Assembly: GCA_028023455.1 (NCBI GenBank)
Contig: JAQFVV010000152.1
Coordinates: 1,736,001 to 1,800,000, forward strand
From: Epiperipatus broadwayi
Taxonomy: Eukaryota; Onychophora; Udeonychophora; Euonychophora; Peripatidae
DNA: 64,000 nt
Reading direction: 5' to 3'
Shown here piece by piece: positions 1 through 12,641 of this stretch (the first letter of the stretch is position 1; each line of letters begins with the position of its first letter). Position numbers and translations under genes: made by a program. The notes below the pieces were generated by a model. It was not told where the DNA came from. It saw nothing but the letters and a program-made list of their open reading frames with translations, and made no database searches.

Positions 1-1466
1 TTCCTGTTTTTTTTGGGGTCTTCCTGGCTTTCTCTTCTGTTCACTATTAACCTGAGTAACTTGTTGCATATTTGGCATTATTGTCTGAGTAATCTCAGTA
101 TTCGTATTGTTCCTAGTTCTTTGTTTTTTAGATAATTCCAGTTCTTCATCCAAATTCATATTCTCTTCATTATATTGCTTCCCATCAACATTTTTTTAAA
201 TGTGTGTTTGTCTATATTTTTTTCTAAAGCTTTAATCACATGCATTTGTATATCATTCCCTTTTTTTTCTTTTACTTTTGTATTATTTATCTTAAGGTAC
301 ACTTTTTCCTCCAACCTTAATGAAGAATCTGGAATCTTCCCAATTTTGCTATCATCATTATTTACATTTGCAGTTTCATTTTCTTGCTTATCTGTATTCA
401 TATGTGTTTGTATAGAATTTTTTTCCTTTTCACTTCCTTGAGTTCCCACATCCGATGTCAGTATTTGCTTTACATCTCTTTGTTTATAGCTTGTTTTCTT
501 TTCTAGTCTTTCTTCTGATAAATCAAATCCTTTGTTATTTCTGTTCTTTGGACAGTCTATAATCAAATGGCTTCTTTCTCCACAGCCAAAACATTGTGGT
601 CTTAGCCCTTTAATGTTTAAGTATAATACTGCTCCATGATCCATAATTTGCCTTGGAATTTCTTCTGGTTTAATATGCTGGTGCAGCTTTATCTTAAAAT
701 GATAACTGTTGGTGTATATAAGTGTTGGTGTATCATTGCACAAGATTTGCTTAATGTATATTGCATGCCCAAATGGTTGGACCATACTTTTGAAATCATG
801 AATGCTAAACCCAAAATACGCATTTTTAATGATTCCTGAGCAATAATTTTGCAGATTTTCATCAACAACAATCATTACATATCCACCAATTGTTTTTATT
901 TGTGATTTAAATCTCATTTTTTGATTTTCATTGAAAAATTGTATAGCTATATATCGTGAGTTTGAATGTTCACCGATTTCTGAGATTGAATCCCATAAGT
1001 TTTCTTCTGTTAGTTTTTGATATAATAAGTCTTTGTGAAATTTATATAACGTTAGATTTCTATCTGTAATTGCCAGCACTAATGATTTATTAGAAAAGAA
1101 TTTTTTAAAAGATTCATATAACTTGTTTGGTATTGTGTTATTAAACTGGATGTTTATTTCTTGAATTTCTTCTTCTGTCCAATTATCTTCAGTTTGTTCT
1201 GCTATATGATTAGGTGTCTCATCTTCATTTTCTAAACTTAATTCAAAAATGTCTAATGAATTGGCTCTCCTAAATCTGCCTATTTGTCCTTCCCCTCCGT
1301 TTTTTTTGTTCTCTTGCTGTATAATATTTTCTAATATTGCTTTTTGTGGTTTCATTGCAGCAATATTTGCATAAGATTTTTTTTCCTTACTGGCTTCTGC
1401 AACTGATTTGACATCTGTATTGTTATTTCTTTTACTAACAACGCAATTGTTATCTGCAGACGCCAT
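1..1466 (-). pseudogene. LINE ORF1 (Gag-like, CCHC zinc knuckle), frameshifted and cut by window edge
   Basis: This is a nucleic-acid-binding ORF1 protein of a non-LTR retrotransposon. The open frame runs 436 residues from an ATG at 1466 (MASADNN) to a stop at 156. An N-terminal SYANIA motif (about residue 31) is followed by an RNA-binding-like region and one CX2CX4HX4C knuckle, CFGCGERSHLIIDC (about residues 293-306), as in LINE ORF1 proteins. The 156 stop looks secondary. After a T7 run at about 191-197, a neighbouring minus frame stays open to base 1 and encodes a basic tail with KRKPGRPQKK, an AT-hook-like core. A one-base slip in the homopolymer would explain the break. Downstream ORF2 (EN and RT) would lie left of the window. 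The 5' leader is at 1467-1673. The LINE clade is not assigned. Mobile-element ORF1 is sure; intactness is not. Confidence 0.8.
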
Positions 1467-1673
1467 TTCAACTAGATGACTAGATTTTCTTAGGACAAAA
1501 TAATAAAAAAAAACTTACTTTGTTAACAGCGTCTTTTCTTATAATCGGAAATCGATTATAATTTTCAAAATTATAAGATTTTTAAACTAATAATTAGATT
1601 CTGTTTGCCTTTAATGAAGTACATTCACGAGCTTTTGTAAGTTTGTTCCTACTTATTGACAGCAGGACCGCAC
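1467..1673 (-). repeat. LINE 5' untranslated leader, copy 1
   Basis: This is the leader between an (AAT)n array (minus-strand sense) and the ORF1 ATG. Bases 1497-1673 are nearly identical to 2308-2487, so this is a family-level 5' UTR rather than host DNA. On the minus strand both copies begin at the same place, GTGCGGTCCTGCTGTC, directly after the AAT array. An ORF-like reading across the array is only triplet repeat. Confidence 0.7.
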
Positions 1674-2601
<928 letters not shown>

Positions 2602-2770
2602 GTGCATTTTATTGATTTTCTATTTTATTGGTATTATTTATTTTATTATTATTATTATTTTTTTTTTTTTTAATGCTTATTTAGATTTGTATTATTGTGC
2701 AATCTATAATTGGCTAAATGCTGTTGATATGTACATTAAATAAATAAAGAATTGAATTGAATTGAATTGA
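2602..2770 (+). repeat. 3' end of another LINE with (TTGAA)n tail
   Basis: The plus-strand segment ends in AATAAATAAAG followed by four TTGAA-type units and then an ATT array. A polyadenylation-like signal followed by a short tandem tail is typical of a LINE 3' end. No coding part is left. Confidence 0.45.
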
Positions 2771-2939
<169 letters not shown>

Positions 2940-2989
2940 GCACAAACAATATACAGCACAAATACATTTTAATTGTTTCTGGAGAGATA

Positions 2990-3693
2990 TAAATTTGCCA
3001 CCCAAATTAACTTTCACGACTAATTATTAATCCAGTTAGTCACTATGCAGTTTTAGGAAACTTACAATTTTAAGTATGCTAATATCGTTCACTATGATCA
3101 GTCACTTCAGACTGTAATGCATGCAAATAACTAAACATTAACTAAGTAAGTGATGTAAGAGACAGGAAACGCCATCTGCATTACACTCATTTATAAACCA
3201 AGAAAATATAACCCAAAGCATATGATATATATAGTAAAAAGGTGCATCTACCACATATTAATGCTCAAAGTAAGGGTGTTAAGTGGAGTGATGAGCAGAT
3301 GCAAATAGTATTTACACAAAAATATAAATGAAGCATATGTTATATGGGTAGGCATGTCCATCTACTGCTGCTCAAAGTAAGGGTGCTAAGTTCAAGTGTC
3401 TGGCAGATTCAATAGTATTGCACAAATAACATAAAAATGCATATATTATATGATAGATATGTTCATTTACTACATACTATTGCTCAAAGTAAGTTAATGA
3501 ATGTGAGTGATTGACAAATACAAATGATATCATACTCATTTATGAATAAATCAATCACCTGTAAATGAATGTTATACATGAGAAAAACAGACAAATAAAA
3601 GTATAACAGCTTAAGTAAATTTAATCCACTCCATTATTCTTTTCATGCTTGCTTATTTCAAACCTGGAGGGTATTTTATTTAAAACTATAACT
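2990..3693. repeat. Non-coding duplicated segment, copy 1, part a, with ~120-bp tandem units
   Basis: Homologous to 12,256-13,005; both share the block GATGTAAGAGACAGGAA and the units that follow. Inside are about three imperfect ~115-125 bp units (about 3,210-3,545). Each has a core like GCATATG..TAT..., then a ...TGCTCAAAGTAAG motif. No gene is recognised. Confidence 0.7.
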
Positions 3694-6423
3694 CTTTATA
3701 GCAGTGATGGCGAACCTACGGGACATGTGCCAGAGATGACACATTCGAATTTTTTACTGGCATGTAAACTATTTATATATTTTCTATGCTTTAAATTATT
3801 CAATATTTTTTTGTTGTCAAAATCTCTAATAAAAATTTACTATAAATTAAAGGTAAAATAAAAAAATAAAATATATTATTTTAGAATTCAATTTACATTT
3901 GAACTCTGATTGAAAGCAATAAATTATATTATCAGTCAAATAAAGTTGTACCGATATGCTATGATATCATATTCTATAAACCTGTCAAATGATTCCAATA
4001 AAACTAGAAAATAAACTCTCTAAAATATTTTAAAACTCTTTGAAGTAAATTTTTTCAAATCTAAAGTAAATATAATAAAATGCTTTTCTGTCCTAATCTT
4101 TTTGGATCTAAATATGTTGACACCATTCATATTTTTAATATAATCAAAATCGTGAACAAAGATTTGAAATGTTTAACCAATGTCATCAAATGACGTTTTT
4201 TTCTTTTTGCTTCAAGTTTTGCTATAAAAGTGAAATGTAAGGATAATAATGTATTTTAACATATAATAAATCTTTGATTTATAAAATTATTAAAGCTCAT
4301 TTAAATTTAATTTTAAATAAATTTGTTACCATTATATTAATAGGACTAGTGAAAATAAAAAAAACAAAAATTGTCAAGCAGTACAGAATTTCAAAATTGG
4401 TTGACTGATTAATATGGAATGATTAACAAAGACACCAGGGCAATATGTTCTTGTACAGTTATCTTGAGAACATTATCAGTAAAATGGTATGCGACCAATT
4501 ATAAATCACTTTATGAAAAAAGTAAAGATGAGCAAAAAAAAAAAAACAAATATTAAACCAACATCTATAATGAAATTTATCGAAAATCATTCAAACATAA
4601 CAGCTGCTAGTTCTTTTTATTTCAAATGCAATTACCAAACACAAGAAACCTTTTAATGATGGAGAATATATGAAAGAAGCTTTGATGAAATATGCAGCAG
4701 TTCTTTTTGAAGATTTTGAAAACAAAGCAAAAATTATTCAGAGCATAAAAGATTTGCCATTGGCTAGAAAAACAGTTAAAGAAAGAATCCTGCAAATGGC
4801 TAACAACATAATTACCAACAAAAAGGAGATATAAAGTCTTCTAGTTTAATTTCTCCCTGCCTTGATGAAAGTACAGGCATAAATGGTTCAGCTTGTTTGG
4901 TTATTTTCATTTGCTCTTGTGTTGGGAATAATATCAAAGAAGATTTGATCAATTTAATCTCTATAGTGCCAACAATAAAAGGAATAGATATTTGCATTTT
5001 GCTGAAAAAGAAATAGACATTGCCAAAATTTATCTCAGTTTATTTACCAACTGTATTTAACATTCAATTTTGAGTTTTCATTGTATTATACATCAACAAG
5101 TTTTACACATGAAGGCCAGTTTTAAGCCACTGGATGATGTCATGAAAATTGTGACTAAGTCAATTTTATATCTTACACATTGAATAAGGTAAACTCGGTA
5201 TACAATGGTTTACATGTACAACAATGTCCATTGATTAAGTCAAGGAAAAGTTCTTCAAATATTCGTTGAGTGTTTAGATGAAATTACTGTTTTTATGTAA
5301 TGAGAAAATCATTGAAAAATATAATGAATTAATGGATGTTGAATGACTTTCAAAATTAATGCTTGTTATTAACTGATGTGTTCACATCTAAATGAATTAA
5401 ATGTGAAACTGCAATGTTATAATGAGACAATTGTTGCCATGTTTGATTTGAAGTTAAATTACAAATTTTCAACCTTGGTGTTATTTCTTACTTCTTCAAA
5501 TATTTTTCAAATATAAAAAAGTTTTTGATTGATTTAGAATTTCATGAGAAACCAGGTCAAGTAAAAATGATGCAAGAGTTTTGTGCTGTTATTTTAATCG
5601 ATAATTGATTAATTTTCTTTAAGATTTACATAGACAATTTCCAGAAACATCAAAATTTATTTTATACTGAGATATAATATCAATGGATAGTCTCAAGTTA
5701 GAAATTTTTGAGTGACTCAATTTGGAAGGTATGGAAATGAAATCAGTTGATATTCAATCCAGTTCTATATGGAAACAGAAATTTGTTGATTTGAGTTAAT
5801 GAGTTAGAAACCATGGAAAATGATTGACTGTTGGACATATGTAAAAAGAATGCTGAAGAGGAATTATTGACTGCCTGGAATGCTATCCCTGAAACATTTA
5901 ATTGTTTAAAAAAATTAGCAAAAGCTCACCATATTATCAAGTTTCTCTTCTACATATGCATGTGAATCATTGTTTTCAGAAATGAATTTAATTAAAGACA
6001 GTTCAAGAAATAGAATGGCAGATGAATCTAGTTCTACATTATTAAAATTGACAAAATGTGAACCAGATATAAAATATTTGGCATACAATGTACAACAGCA
6101 AAAATCTCATTAAATAATATCTATTTATGTTGATTTAATATGTTTATTTCCAAAATTTTGTTTTAATTATTATTAATTTTTTACTATTACATTTTATTCA
6201 ACTTGTGCTCTTTTAAATAAATATCATTCACTTGTATTTAGTTTATTTAGAAATTTTGTTTAATTATTATTGTTATTAGTATTTTGTTTTATAAACTTTT
6301 CAAAAACTGCAATAATTGTTTATATTTTGAATGAATAACTATGGCCTGCCAATCATTCAATAAAATTTTTTTGGAAATTTTTGGCATGCATACATAAAAA
6401 GATTCACCATCATTACTTTATAA
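3694..6423 (+). mobile_element. hAT transposon with target-site duplication
   Basis: The element body is 3,702-6,415. Flanks are CTTTATAG (3,694-3,701) and CTTTATAA (6,416-6,423), a 7-of-8 match as expected for hAT. The left end begins CAGTGATGGCGAACCT. The right end read in reverse is TAATGATGGTGAATCT, an imperfect TIR. The homologous locus near 13,005-13,020 lacks the element, which independently supports the boundaries. The transposase relic is at 4,345-6,113. Confidence 0.85.
4345..6113 (+). pseudogene. hAT transposase (BED finger type), heavily degraded
   Basis: Recognisable pieces of a BED/hAT transposase occur in order across several frames. A zinc-finger relic (GMINKDTRAICSC...) lies near 4,415-4,500. 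KHKKPFNDGEYMKEAL...EDFENKAKIIQSIKDLPLARKTVKERILQMA runs about 4,640-4,800. CLDESTGINGSACL, around the first catalytic Asp, is at about 4,860-4,900. HCIIHQQ...MKASFKPLDDVMKIVTKS is at about 5,078-5,165. A C-terminal EPDIKYL...QQQKSH stop is at 6,111-6,113. These match the ZBED5/GTF2IRD2-like branch from memory of the family. Many stops and shifts rule out function. Confidence 0.8.
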
Positions 6424-6630
6424 CAATTAAAACAAGCAATCTTATGTAATATATTTAGTCTGCCAATATACCAGTTCTATTCTATCCAGAAAATCACTGT
6501 TGATGTCAATGATTAAATTATTATTGTTACAATTTTTATATTTACGGCTTGTGGAAATAATAGTCATTATTTGTTCTGATGTTGAAATACTAAATAAGTT
6601 TTAAGAGAATGGCAAGGGTTTGCAATAAGA
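6424..6630. repeat. Duplicated segment, copy 1, part b
   Basis: Resumes homology to 13,006-13,190 immediately after the hAT target duplication. Non-coding. Confidence 0.6.
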
Positions 6631-7575
6631 AGCTAATTACATTACAACATCGGGCACTCAATAACAGAGTTTAATAATAAAATCAACATCTGGCAGGCAC
6701 ATTGCCTGCTGAATCCTGTTAATACAGTTATTTATGCTCACCTAGGGTGCAGCAATCATAAAATCACCTCAATATTTAAATATCTGCTACTGGAGCCCAA
6801 ACTTTTGGATTATCTGATCAAGGTGAATATGGATTCCATGCCAACTAATACATTCTTATACTACAAGCGGTTTCTAAATAAAATAGACCCTATTTGTCAT
6901 GCCTGTTCTAGAGGAGAGGAGTCCTTTAATCATCTGTTAAATATATGTCCAGGCTATAACAGTATTCGAAGAGTTATCTCTCAACACTGCATTATAGCAG
7001 TGGATAAAATCCTGGACATCAGGGGTTGTCTCTTCTCTGGAGACTTTACAGTAATCAGGTTATCTATTTTCCTGACATATGCTTTTTGGTACACAAGGTG
7101 CAGGACAAAGTTCACACAACCAACACCGGATCCCAATGCTATATTTTGCGATAAGCTCAAAGCTCTTCAAGACAAGGATAAGTTACTATCCTCTAGATTT
7201 TGTTTAATAATACATGGAGCCTACTAGTATGGCCCACAGACTCTACATGAATTTTGGACCTGATATATCCACATTGTAGTGTATTGTAGAAGAAGTAGTC
7301 TGTGTTGCAACATGTCGAATTCTACTAGAGGGACATTGATTTCACACTACATGTATCCCAGCTGATAAGTTAGCATTATTGGGTCCTTCTCTGCACTGGC
7401 AGGGGTGGGCAATACCAACAAAATAGTATGTATTTGCTCATATTATAACCTGCTAGTGCGGAGAATGGCTCTTGCATACTTTTTCCAGACCAACGCCAGC
7501 AATGGATGAGCCAACATTAACAAAGTGTTTTTATTATGCATCTGTTCAATTTTATAATGTCAATAAATATATTTT
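6631..7575 (+). pseudogene. LINE ORF2 C-terminal region and 3' UTR, 5'-truncated
   Basis: An open frame from about 6,655 to 7,227 encodes the carboxy end of a LINE ORF2. The visible motif CHACSRGEESFNHLLNIC (Cys-Cys-His-Cys) is the zinc-like motif usual downstream of LINE RT domains. It is followed by YAFWYTRC and a basic helix. No RT motifs remain. The 3' UTR runs to an AATAAATAAA region at about 7,560-7,590. The duplicated locus at about 13,190 lacks it, so it inserted after the duplication. It belongs to the same family as the fragment at 1,844-2,303. Confidence 0.7.
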
Positions 7576-8640
7576 TAAAATAAATAAAAAATATTTTTCT
7601 TTTTTAGATTTACACTGACTAAACTGTGGTGTGAAGCATGGAAATAGTAATTGTTTGTTATACAAATTTATAAGTAGATCTATTTTTACATAAAATTAAT
7701 AATAATTTTAAGACATTTTCAGTATAAATTAAATGTAGAAGATAACTTACCTAATATTAGTAATAGACAATAATATATTCAAAGCTCATACAATTATGCT
7801 TTTCATCACTTAGAATTCAAATTCTGAATTTAGATATTTGTAGAGTTTTAATAGTCTCAGTCAGTACAAACAGTCATATCTGGTAAAGCTTCTGTTATAT
7901 ATGTCTTGATTATCACAGCAGCATATTCTAATGTGCACTTACTTTTTTTAATAGAAGCATGGGTCAGTATTTTTCTTGTTGATGGGCAATTGGTTTCTCC
8001 CTAAAGCAATAGGCACTTTTGAAGTTTAGGCAACATATTGTTCACATATAAACTAGACACAACCCTCCTTAAGATGCTTCTATATTATTTGAAAGATTCT
8101 CAGCAGTTCTCAATAGACTCAAAGCTTGCACCCAGCCAGATTGGTCTGAGTGCAGCTGATGATGGTTTCTCTACTCTTCCATTATATTTTAACACAAAAC
8201 ATGAACAAATCAAAGCTGCATGAGCATGAAACAAAGCAGAGTCAGCAATATTAAATGGTATTCAGAGCAATACTATTTATAGTTTACTGATTTGTCTTAT
8301 CAGGAAAATTAGTATCCATCCTGGATCATTTCAATTCTTTATTTATTGGTGGAAGATAACTCCTAATTCTTATTTGTCTATTTACAGTATTTATAAAATT
8401 TTAGCCTTGTTAGAAATTATACCAAAATAAGAAACAATGCTTTGACTAAATTATATTAGTTATTTATCTCCTTATTAGAATTTAATTACATTTTATATAA
8501 TAATGCCAGTTCTGCATACCTAATTATAAAATACCTTTACAAAATTATAAAATACCTCTACAAATATTAATAAGAGAAATATTTTAAATTACTTTTAAAT
8601 AAACTTAGAATTAATAATGCTACTGTATGAAGAGTGATTC
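7576..8640. repeat. Duplicated segment, copy 1, part c (non-coding)
   Basis: Aligns by eye with 13,200-14,024 and 15,537-15,760: shared ACATAAAATTAATAAT..., AATTCAAATTCTGAATTT, and TTATTGGTGG...GATAACTCCTAA. Short open frames (for example 8,038-8,223) are not conserved in the other copy. Confidence 0.65.
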
Positions 8641-8924
8641 ACTTTTATACAATAAATAAGATCCTTTTGAGAAGGCCTTGATAATTTCATGACACATTAA
8701 ATTTTTGTCTGGCTGGTTAAAACTTTATAATTTACTGTCCATGTATGGGGCATTATGAGGTAACATTTTATCAGTTTCATATACTTTACTACTAATTTCT
8801 ATTTTATTCATACATAATTTGTTGGCTTACCTATCACATTGCTTAGGGTTTTCTAAAATTATATATCTTTAAAATAATATTTGATTTTTTGATTATGTAG
8901 ACAGTGTTGACATTATTATGGTAA
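8641..8924. other. AT-rich sequence, nothing recognised
   Basis: No coding bias, repeat unit or RNA gene seen. Confidence 0.5.
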
Positions 8925-9420
8925 TAGCTGACAAAATCTGTACCCTGTTGCTCTTTGCATGGCATAAATTTTCCTTTTAAATACAAAGTTCATTATTTCT
9001 TTCTTAGTCAACCCTAATTTTTTTCTCATACTCTTACTACAGATGATACTTATCCTGTTTTTCTTTTATTAATTCTATGCTCTGTGTTTCATCCAAAACA
9101 TTTTTTTGTTCTACTTTTTTCTGGTTATTTATATATAATCTTTCTGTCTGTATATTTTTCCCAATATCACTACCATTCTCTTTTCAGACTATTGTTCTTT
9201 TTTTTATTATTTTGTCATAATTTTTCTCTAAAGTTTCTATTGCATGTGTGTCCTATCTATTGACTCCTGTTTTGTTGTTTGTTGATTTTTTTACTATCAT
9301 TCATTCATTTTTTGCTGACTTTAATTTGTTCTTTCTATTAACTCTTGTTTGATTTCTTTTATTTCTTTCTGATTTTTGTGAGCTTGTCAGTCTCAGTATT
9401 GGAACAGAAAAAAACAATTC
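8925..9420 (-). pseudogene. LINE ORF1 C-terminal relic
   Basis: The minus strand of this T-rich block contains coding-like pieces. One resembles the ORF1 tail at the window start: ACACATGCAATAGAAACTTT reads THAIETLEKN, against MHVIKALEKN in the intact ORF1. Another open stretch reads KKLGLTKKEIMNFVFKRK (about 9,025-8,970). Several stops are present. Assignment rests on a short similarity and shared base composition. Confidence 0.35.
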
Positions 9421-9682
9421 TTTATTTTCTAAAACAATTTAAAGATCTGCTTTCTGCAATAACATTTAACTGTTAATTATTTATGCATTGATCATCCACT
9501 TCACCATGCTTAATGTGACTACACACTGGTTCAATACTAAAGTCACTCCTTTGTTGTTCACACTATATTTTTTGTTGCTATTGCTTGGTGTCAATTATTA
9601 AACTTTCCATAGTGGCTAATTAAAAATGGTCTTATATATATATATATATAAATAACTACAACCATTAAATGTCTGTATTTTT

Positions 9683-9720
<38 letters not shown>
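9421..9720. repeat. Low-complexity AT-rich sequence with (TA)n runs
   Basis: TA runs at about 9,637-9,650 and 9,687-9,719, the second abutting the palindrome. No gene. Confidence 0.6.
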
Positions 9721-9721
<1 letters not shown>

Positions 9722-10167
9722 AATCAAAACTACCCCAAATCTAAAATTAAACCAGACCAGAATAAAAATAATATTAAAACACAACCTAAGGTTTCACTGC
9801 TACAAGCAGACTTCTCAAGTGTAAAGAAATAATAAAAAAAAACACACATTATATATACTATTAAAAACTACCCACAAATCCATTCACTTCCCATCCACCC
9901 TTAATATTAAAAGAACTCTTAAATAAGTTAATTGCTTCAGAATGATTCTGAAGCAATTAACTTATTTAAGAGTTCTTTTAATATTAAGGGTGGATGGGAA
10001 GTGAATGGATTTGTGGGTAGTTTATAATAGTATATATAAGTTGTGTTTTTTTTTTTATTATTTCTTTACACTTGAGAAGTCTGCTTGTAGCAGTGAAACC
10101 TTAGGTTGTGTTTTAATATTATTTTTATTCTGGTCTGGTTTAATTTTAGATTTGGGGTAGTTTTGAT
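9721..10167. repeat. Long palindrome (foldback), 223-bp arms with one-base spacer
   Basis: The arms 9,721-9,943 and 9,945-10,167 are reverse complements, centred on G9944 in GCTTCAGAATGATTCTGAAGC. They differ at several positions, including an AATGTG/AGTTGTG change and unequal A/T runs. That argues for a real, ageing inverted duplication rather than an assembly mirror. (TA)n lies on both sides. Each arm has CTTGAGAAG-hairpin-GTGAAACC (right arm about 10,071-10,100), a layout also seen in the foldback at 43.8 kb. Confidence 0.85.
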
Positions 10168-10203
10168 TTTATATTGACTAGTTTAGCTTTATGCTTGTAA
10201 TGT

Positions 10204-10204
<1 letters not shown>

Positions 10205-10251
<47 letters not shown>
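10205..10251. repeat. (TA)n microsatellite
   Basis: TA dinucleotide array immediately right of the palindrome, mirroring the array on its left. Confidence 0.95.
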
Positions 10252-10252
<1 letters not shown>

Positions 10253-12020
10253 GGGATATTACATATGTTTAATTTATTTATATCCTGTCAATATTAAATT
10301 TCACTATTGTAATAAAATAATTTCTATTATGTATCATTATGTAAACACTATTTTATCTCATTATTGACAATAACTTGTCAAACAAGTTTCTTTTTTTTAC
10401 TGAAATATATTTTTGCAATTAATAATTAATTCTAAATGCAATCTAAATGAACTCATATATACTTTTTATATCATTACAATTTTCTTACTAAACAAAAATC
10501 TTACCCTTCTCTACTTTGACATATCAAACAAAAACAAACAAACAAATGAATTTATTAATTATATTTATATTATTACCATTTTCCAAGCATTTTCTGATCG
10601 GCATATAATCAAAATTGGATTTCTATTTCAGGGATTTATAATTATCATCAGACCCCACATTGGGTACCAATTCAAAAAAAAAATTGTAATAAAGTAAAAT
10701 GTACAACTCACATGAAAATCATGCAACAGCAATTTAAATGGGAGCTTCACATTCCAATGTCACATGATCAACATTTTTTTTAAATCCCACTAAGATCAGT
10801 TAGATGCAAAAGACTTATATTTTACCTAATCTTATTGATTGGAAATAATGACAAATGCTGCAATTAATGACACATTACAATTTATTTATGTATATACATT
10901 GTTAAAGGACAATCCATCCATGGGATGCATTATACTAATAGTTCATTTAAATTATAATAATAGCATTTTTTAATTGCCTTATTCAGTTAAGTTACAAATA
11001 ATATCGTTAGGGATTTATTGATCTTATTATTATTTTTATGTGCAGATGCTGTACAGCTCAATATTTTTTAATTGTTTTAGACATAAGAATTCACTGCAAA
11101 TAAGTATTAACCCAGCTGATTTTCACTATTTTTCAGACAGCTTTCTTTGTTCTCACTAGATTTAACTGATTTGAGCATTCAACTTTCATTTTGTTATTAA
11201 ACCTTTATTATTTATCAAAATATAATAAATTTGCCCTCATTTGATAGATATTTTTGTTTAGAAATTAAATAAATTTTAAAAAATCACATTTGATTTCTGG
11301 AATTATTTTAAAAAATATTATTATTCAAAATAAAATGTAATCATGTCATAAAAATTTTAGATGGAGCTGATTCAATTTATAAAATGAACAAAATCTCCCT
11401 TGTTTCAAATTCGATTTAAAAATCTAAACAAATTTTTAATAACTATTAAATCTATCAAATTATGTTTTAAAAGTTTACAATTTTTTCATAATTGTTATGA
11501 TATTGCTAAATATAATACCAATCAGTTGAATGACCTCATTTTGAAGACAATTGTGTTTTTCATGATTATAACCTCTACAGTAACATTATTTAGAATAAAA
11601 TATTCTTTTTTATTTAAAAATAAACATTTCTGTTGTAAATAAATATATAAATGGACTTACTTTTCATTTTTAATAATTATTACATAATTATGTTGAACTT
11701 TCCAAAAAATTAAGTTTTTACACCACCATAATATTTTCTGGATGACCATAATATTTTCTTGAAGTGAACATGCAAGGTTCAAGATCGTGAAATATATAAT
11801 GGCTATCTATCATTGGCAGAGCTTACAATCATTTATTGAACTGCCTCTTGGCTTTCCAAGCCATCTATTGACTTTTTTTGTATTTAAAATATTAGAAAAT
11901 AAATATACATGAATTTTAAAGCTGTAAAAACAAAAAGCTTCACAAATTTTTCAGCAGAGTGTGAAAAATGCAAATTCAAAAAAACAAGCATCTCCCTTGC
12001 ACTCCAAAAGTAAATACAGT
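10252..12020. other. AT-rich sequence without recognised genes
   Basis: Short open frames at 10,413-10,697 and 11,400-11,642 encode Asn/Lys/Ile/Phe-rich strings with no motif. They are what this base composition gives by chance. Confidence 0.5.
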
Positions 12021-12255
12021 TAAACCAGTAAACATCACATGCTCACTATTTCTTATGAATGCTCAAGCTATTAAAACAGGCAAAAATTCTCCATACAGTA
12101 ATGCTACTCAGTGCAAGCCAGAGTAGGCTAGGAACTAGTCAGGATATTGGAGGAGTAGGAACTAGATAGGGATTTTGTGCACAAGCCTTCTTGCATTCAT
12201 TGATTACTCTGACTTGCACTGAGTGACACTACTGTATGGAGAGTTTATGCCCGTT
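12021..12255. mobile_element. Foldback family member (short copy)
   Basis: Left end TAAACCAGTAAACATCACATG; right end ACTGTATGGAGAGTTTATGCC. These are the same two ends as the copies at 14,036 and 32,171 (the latter inverted). Internally, TTCTCCATACAGTAATGCTAC and its near reverse complement at 12,222-12,244 form arms. The CTGATGA motif is missing, but AACTAGTCAGGATATTGGA and TAGATAGGGATTTT are kept. I found no clear target duplication. Confidence 0.6.
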
Positions 12256-12570
12256 TTAAAACTTAGTATCTTTACTAACTACTAATCCAGGTAGTCATTA
12301 TACAGTTTTTAAGTCTTAACAAACGTAGATTAAGGTTAGGCTAAAATCATTGACTAAGATCAATTATTGTAGGCTATTATGCAGTAAATAACTAAACATT
12401 AGTGATGTAAGAGACAGGAATCACCATCTATGTGACATTCATTTATGAACCAAGAATATATAACCCAAAGCATATGATATATTATAAAATTGTGCATCTA
12501 CTATGTGCTATTGCTCAAGGTAATGGGGCTAAGTAAAGTGATTGGCAGATTCAAATGGTATCACCCAAAG

Positions 12571-12641
<71 letters not shown>

